Positions 62,537 to 64,000 of a stretch of 64,000 bases of DNA are shown here, in pieces. The translations under genes were made by a program, and so were the position numbers. Positions within the stretch are counted from its first letter, which is position 1; every line of letters starts with the position of its first letter. A model generated the notes under the pieces. It saw only the letters and a program-made list of their open reading frames with translations. It had not been told where the DNA came from and made no database searches. The stretch is from the NCBI GenBank assembly GCA_024704175.1, contig CP085629.1, positions 3,224,001 through 3,288,000 of the forward strand. The letters run 5' to 3'. This stretch comes from Paenibacillus sp. P25. GTDB taxonomy: Bacteria > Bacillota > Bacilli > Paenibacillales > NBRC-103111.

Positions 62537-63725
62537 TTAGATGCCCTTTTCCCGGAACGCCCCCGCAGCGGCGGCGGTTCGCCTGCTCCTTAGGCTCATC
62601 AGCCAGTAACCCAAGGCCGCGAGCAGGGCAAAGCCGGCTGCGGTGTACGGCGGCGTCAGGAGTCCGGTGCGATCATACAAATAGCCGTTCATCAGGTTGC
62701 CTGCGATGGAAGCGAGAGCCGTGACGGCTGTAAAGACGGAGATCGCCGTCGTCCTGGCTTGCTTCGGTACGCTTCGGGCTATGTATTCCATCGCTGCGGC
62801 GTAATAGAGGCAAAAGGTCGCCCCATGCAGCGGCTGCGTTAGGAGCGCGGTATAAGTGTGGGGAATCAGGCCGAGCCAGAGCCACCGCAGCGCATAAAAT
62901 AGGCCCGCGACGGCCAGCGTCCGGAGCGGACCCCAGCGGCCGACTACGGCGGAGGCGTAGTAAAAGAACGGCAGTTCGCAAACGGCGGAGATCATAATCG
63001 CCATCCCGATATAGCTTTGGTCGCCGCCCAAGTCGTGAATGTAAATACCGAAGAAGGAGCCGTAAAAGCTGTTCGCCACCTGCAGCAGAACCGCCATCAG
63101 TAAAAACAGCAGGAATTGCACGGAAAACAGGCGGTATGGTGCCGCTTGTCCATTATCCCGTTGATCCGCATGGGTCTGGGAGCCCGGGGCGATCCTCAGG
63201 GTGATGACCGTTCCCGCGGCCAGGATTAGAGCGGCCGTAATAAAGATGGCTGCCTAACGGCAGACGTAAGGTCAAAGCGGTGGCGATCAAGCCGCCGATG
63301 CCGTAGCCGATCGAGCCCCACAAGCGGAATCGCCCGTATTGACCGGAGCCCCGCTGCAAATAAGAGAGCGTAAAGCTGTCCAGCAGTGACGGGAACGCGC
63401 TTATAAAGAGCGTGAGAAATCCCATCGATAAGACGAAATACACAAGATGATGAGCCAGTGTAAACCCGATCAGGGAGGCGGCGGCGCCGCAAAGAAGGAT
63501 CGTCATGATGGCCGCGTTCCGATTGTACCGGTCAGCCGTCCAGCCCCATAAGAGCGGCGCAAGAAAGCCGATCACCGGTACGATGCCGAGCACGCTTCCG
63601 ATTTCCACCCCGCTTAGGCCGCCGGATTGCAGATAGACCGAAACGTAGGGCTGGTAAACTCCGGTTGCCGCATAGTAGAGAAAGTACATTTGAACCAGCA
63701 TCCATTTGATCTTCGCGTCATTCAT
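62537..63725 (-). CDS. MFS transporter (LacY/HcaT-like), frameshifted
   Basis: Twelve-segment membrane transporter of about 396 residues. Start at the ATG at 63725 (MNDAKIKWMLVQMYFLYYAA), then GVYQPYVSVYLQSGGLSG, typical of the MFS_1-like group with LacY, NupG and HcaT. The first half ends near 63250, where one indel changes the frame (TALTLRLPLGS to IFITAALILAAGTVITLRIA); the second half has LLQVANSFYGSFFGIYIHDL and AGNLMNGYLYDRTGLLTPPY. Substrate unknown; sugars, nucleosides or aromatic acids are all possible. Transcribed towards the GH105 locus. Confidence 0.85.
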
Positions 63726-63912
63726 GACAGCCCGCGCCCCTTCCGCTTCCACTGCAAAAGCACGATATGTCCTTCTATTTTATATCGGAACGGGCTCGCG
63801 TCCATCAACCAATTTAATTCCGTCAAACAACAGGAAGGCCGGACGGCCCGGAGTCGTCCGATGAACCGGATTCCGGCGATAAACTTTTTTCCGTTTAGGG
63901 GCGTTTCTGGAG

Positions 63913-63945
63913 AAAAAAAGCCGCCCGGGCCGAGGCCCGAGCGGC
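63913..63945 (-). terminator. intrinsic terminator of the gene entering from the right edge
   Basis: GCCGCTCGGGCC and GGCCCGGGCGGC (one mismatch) pair around TC on the minus strand, followed by seven T. Confidence 0.85.
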
Positions 63946-63963
63946 GAAGCATGTACTGCTTGT

Positions 63964-64000
63964 TTAATTTTTGCCGAGCAAATCGTTAATCAGCGAGATG
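63964..64000 (-). CDS. 3' end of an unidentified gene
   Basis: The last twelve codons of a minus-strand gene, reading ISLINDLLGKN and TAA (63964-63966), with a strong terminator 19 bases beyond. Too short for identification. Confidence 0.5.
   Translation of the reverse strand, partial: ISLINDLLGKN

Overview
The window looks like Paenibacillus or a close relative (Cohnella and similar high-GC Bacillales). It is GC-rich, uses strong AGGAGG-type ribosome binding sites, and is dominated by families typical of that group: LplA/LplB/YtcP-type ABC sugar transporters, YesM/YesN and YesS-type regulators, a YetA/YesT/YesU rhamnogalacturonan set, and a Bacillus-like iol operon. No rRNA, tRNA, CRISPR array or insertion sequence was recognised.

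Layout. 0-9.7 kb is mixed housekeeping and accessory DNA: a membrane-fusion (HlyD) protein cut by the left edge, an unassigned structured RNA, an L,D-transpeptidase homologue with a broken catalytic motif, a Crp/Fnr regulator, a metallo-beta-lactamase-fold hydrolase with a MmcQ/YjbR protein, a MerR regulator with an F420-type reductase, a divergent LysR/quinone-oxidoreductase pair, a decayed MerR gene and an RCC1-repeat protein. From 9.8 to 62.3 kb almost everything is on the minus strand and serves carbohydrate use. 9.8-15.8 kb: LplB-YtcP-lipoprotein importer with a YesS-type regulator. 16.0-18.6 kb: divergent ArsR-like regulator and GH51 arabinofuranosidase. 18.7-33.9 kb: fructan (levan/inulin) locus with binding protein, YesM/YesN, three GH32 enzymes (one carrying four CBM66-like modules), MalF/MalG permeases and fructokinase. 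34-35 kb: aldose epimerase. 35.3-40.7 kb: rhamnogalacturonan genes (YetA, DUF1961/YesU, acetylesterase, lone binding protein). 41-50.2 kb: myo-inositol operon iolD-E-C-A-J-G-B followed by a LacI regulator. 50.5-62.3 kb: a second importer (LplA/B/C) with its own AraC sensor-regulator, an isomerase, an unknown protein, a heparinase-like protein and a long GH105 hydrolase. 62.5-63.7 kb: MFS transporter; the 3' tip of another gene lies at the right edge.

How they fit: extracellular or surface glycosidases release sugars or oligosaccharides, lipoproteins and MalF/MalG-type permeases import them, cytoplasmic GH32/GH51/GH105 enzymes finish the hydrolysis, and sugar kinases and the iol enzymes feed central metabolism. 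Membrane sensor-regulators control the loci locally. A near-identical LacI-type palindrome sits directly after the -10 box of both the iolD promoter and the promoter of the AraC regulator at 62.3 kb, suggesting the inositol repressor may also govern the GH105 locus.

Caveat: about half the genes are interrupted by single-base indels, many at G/C runs one base short. This looks more like consensus sequencing error than gene decay, so each broken gene is given below as one locus spanning its reading frames.
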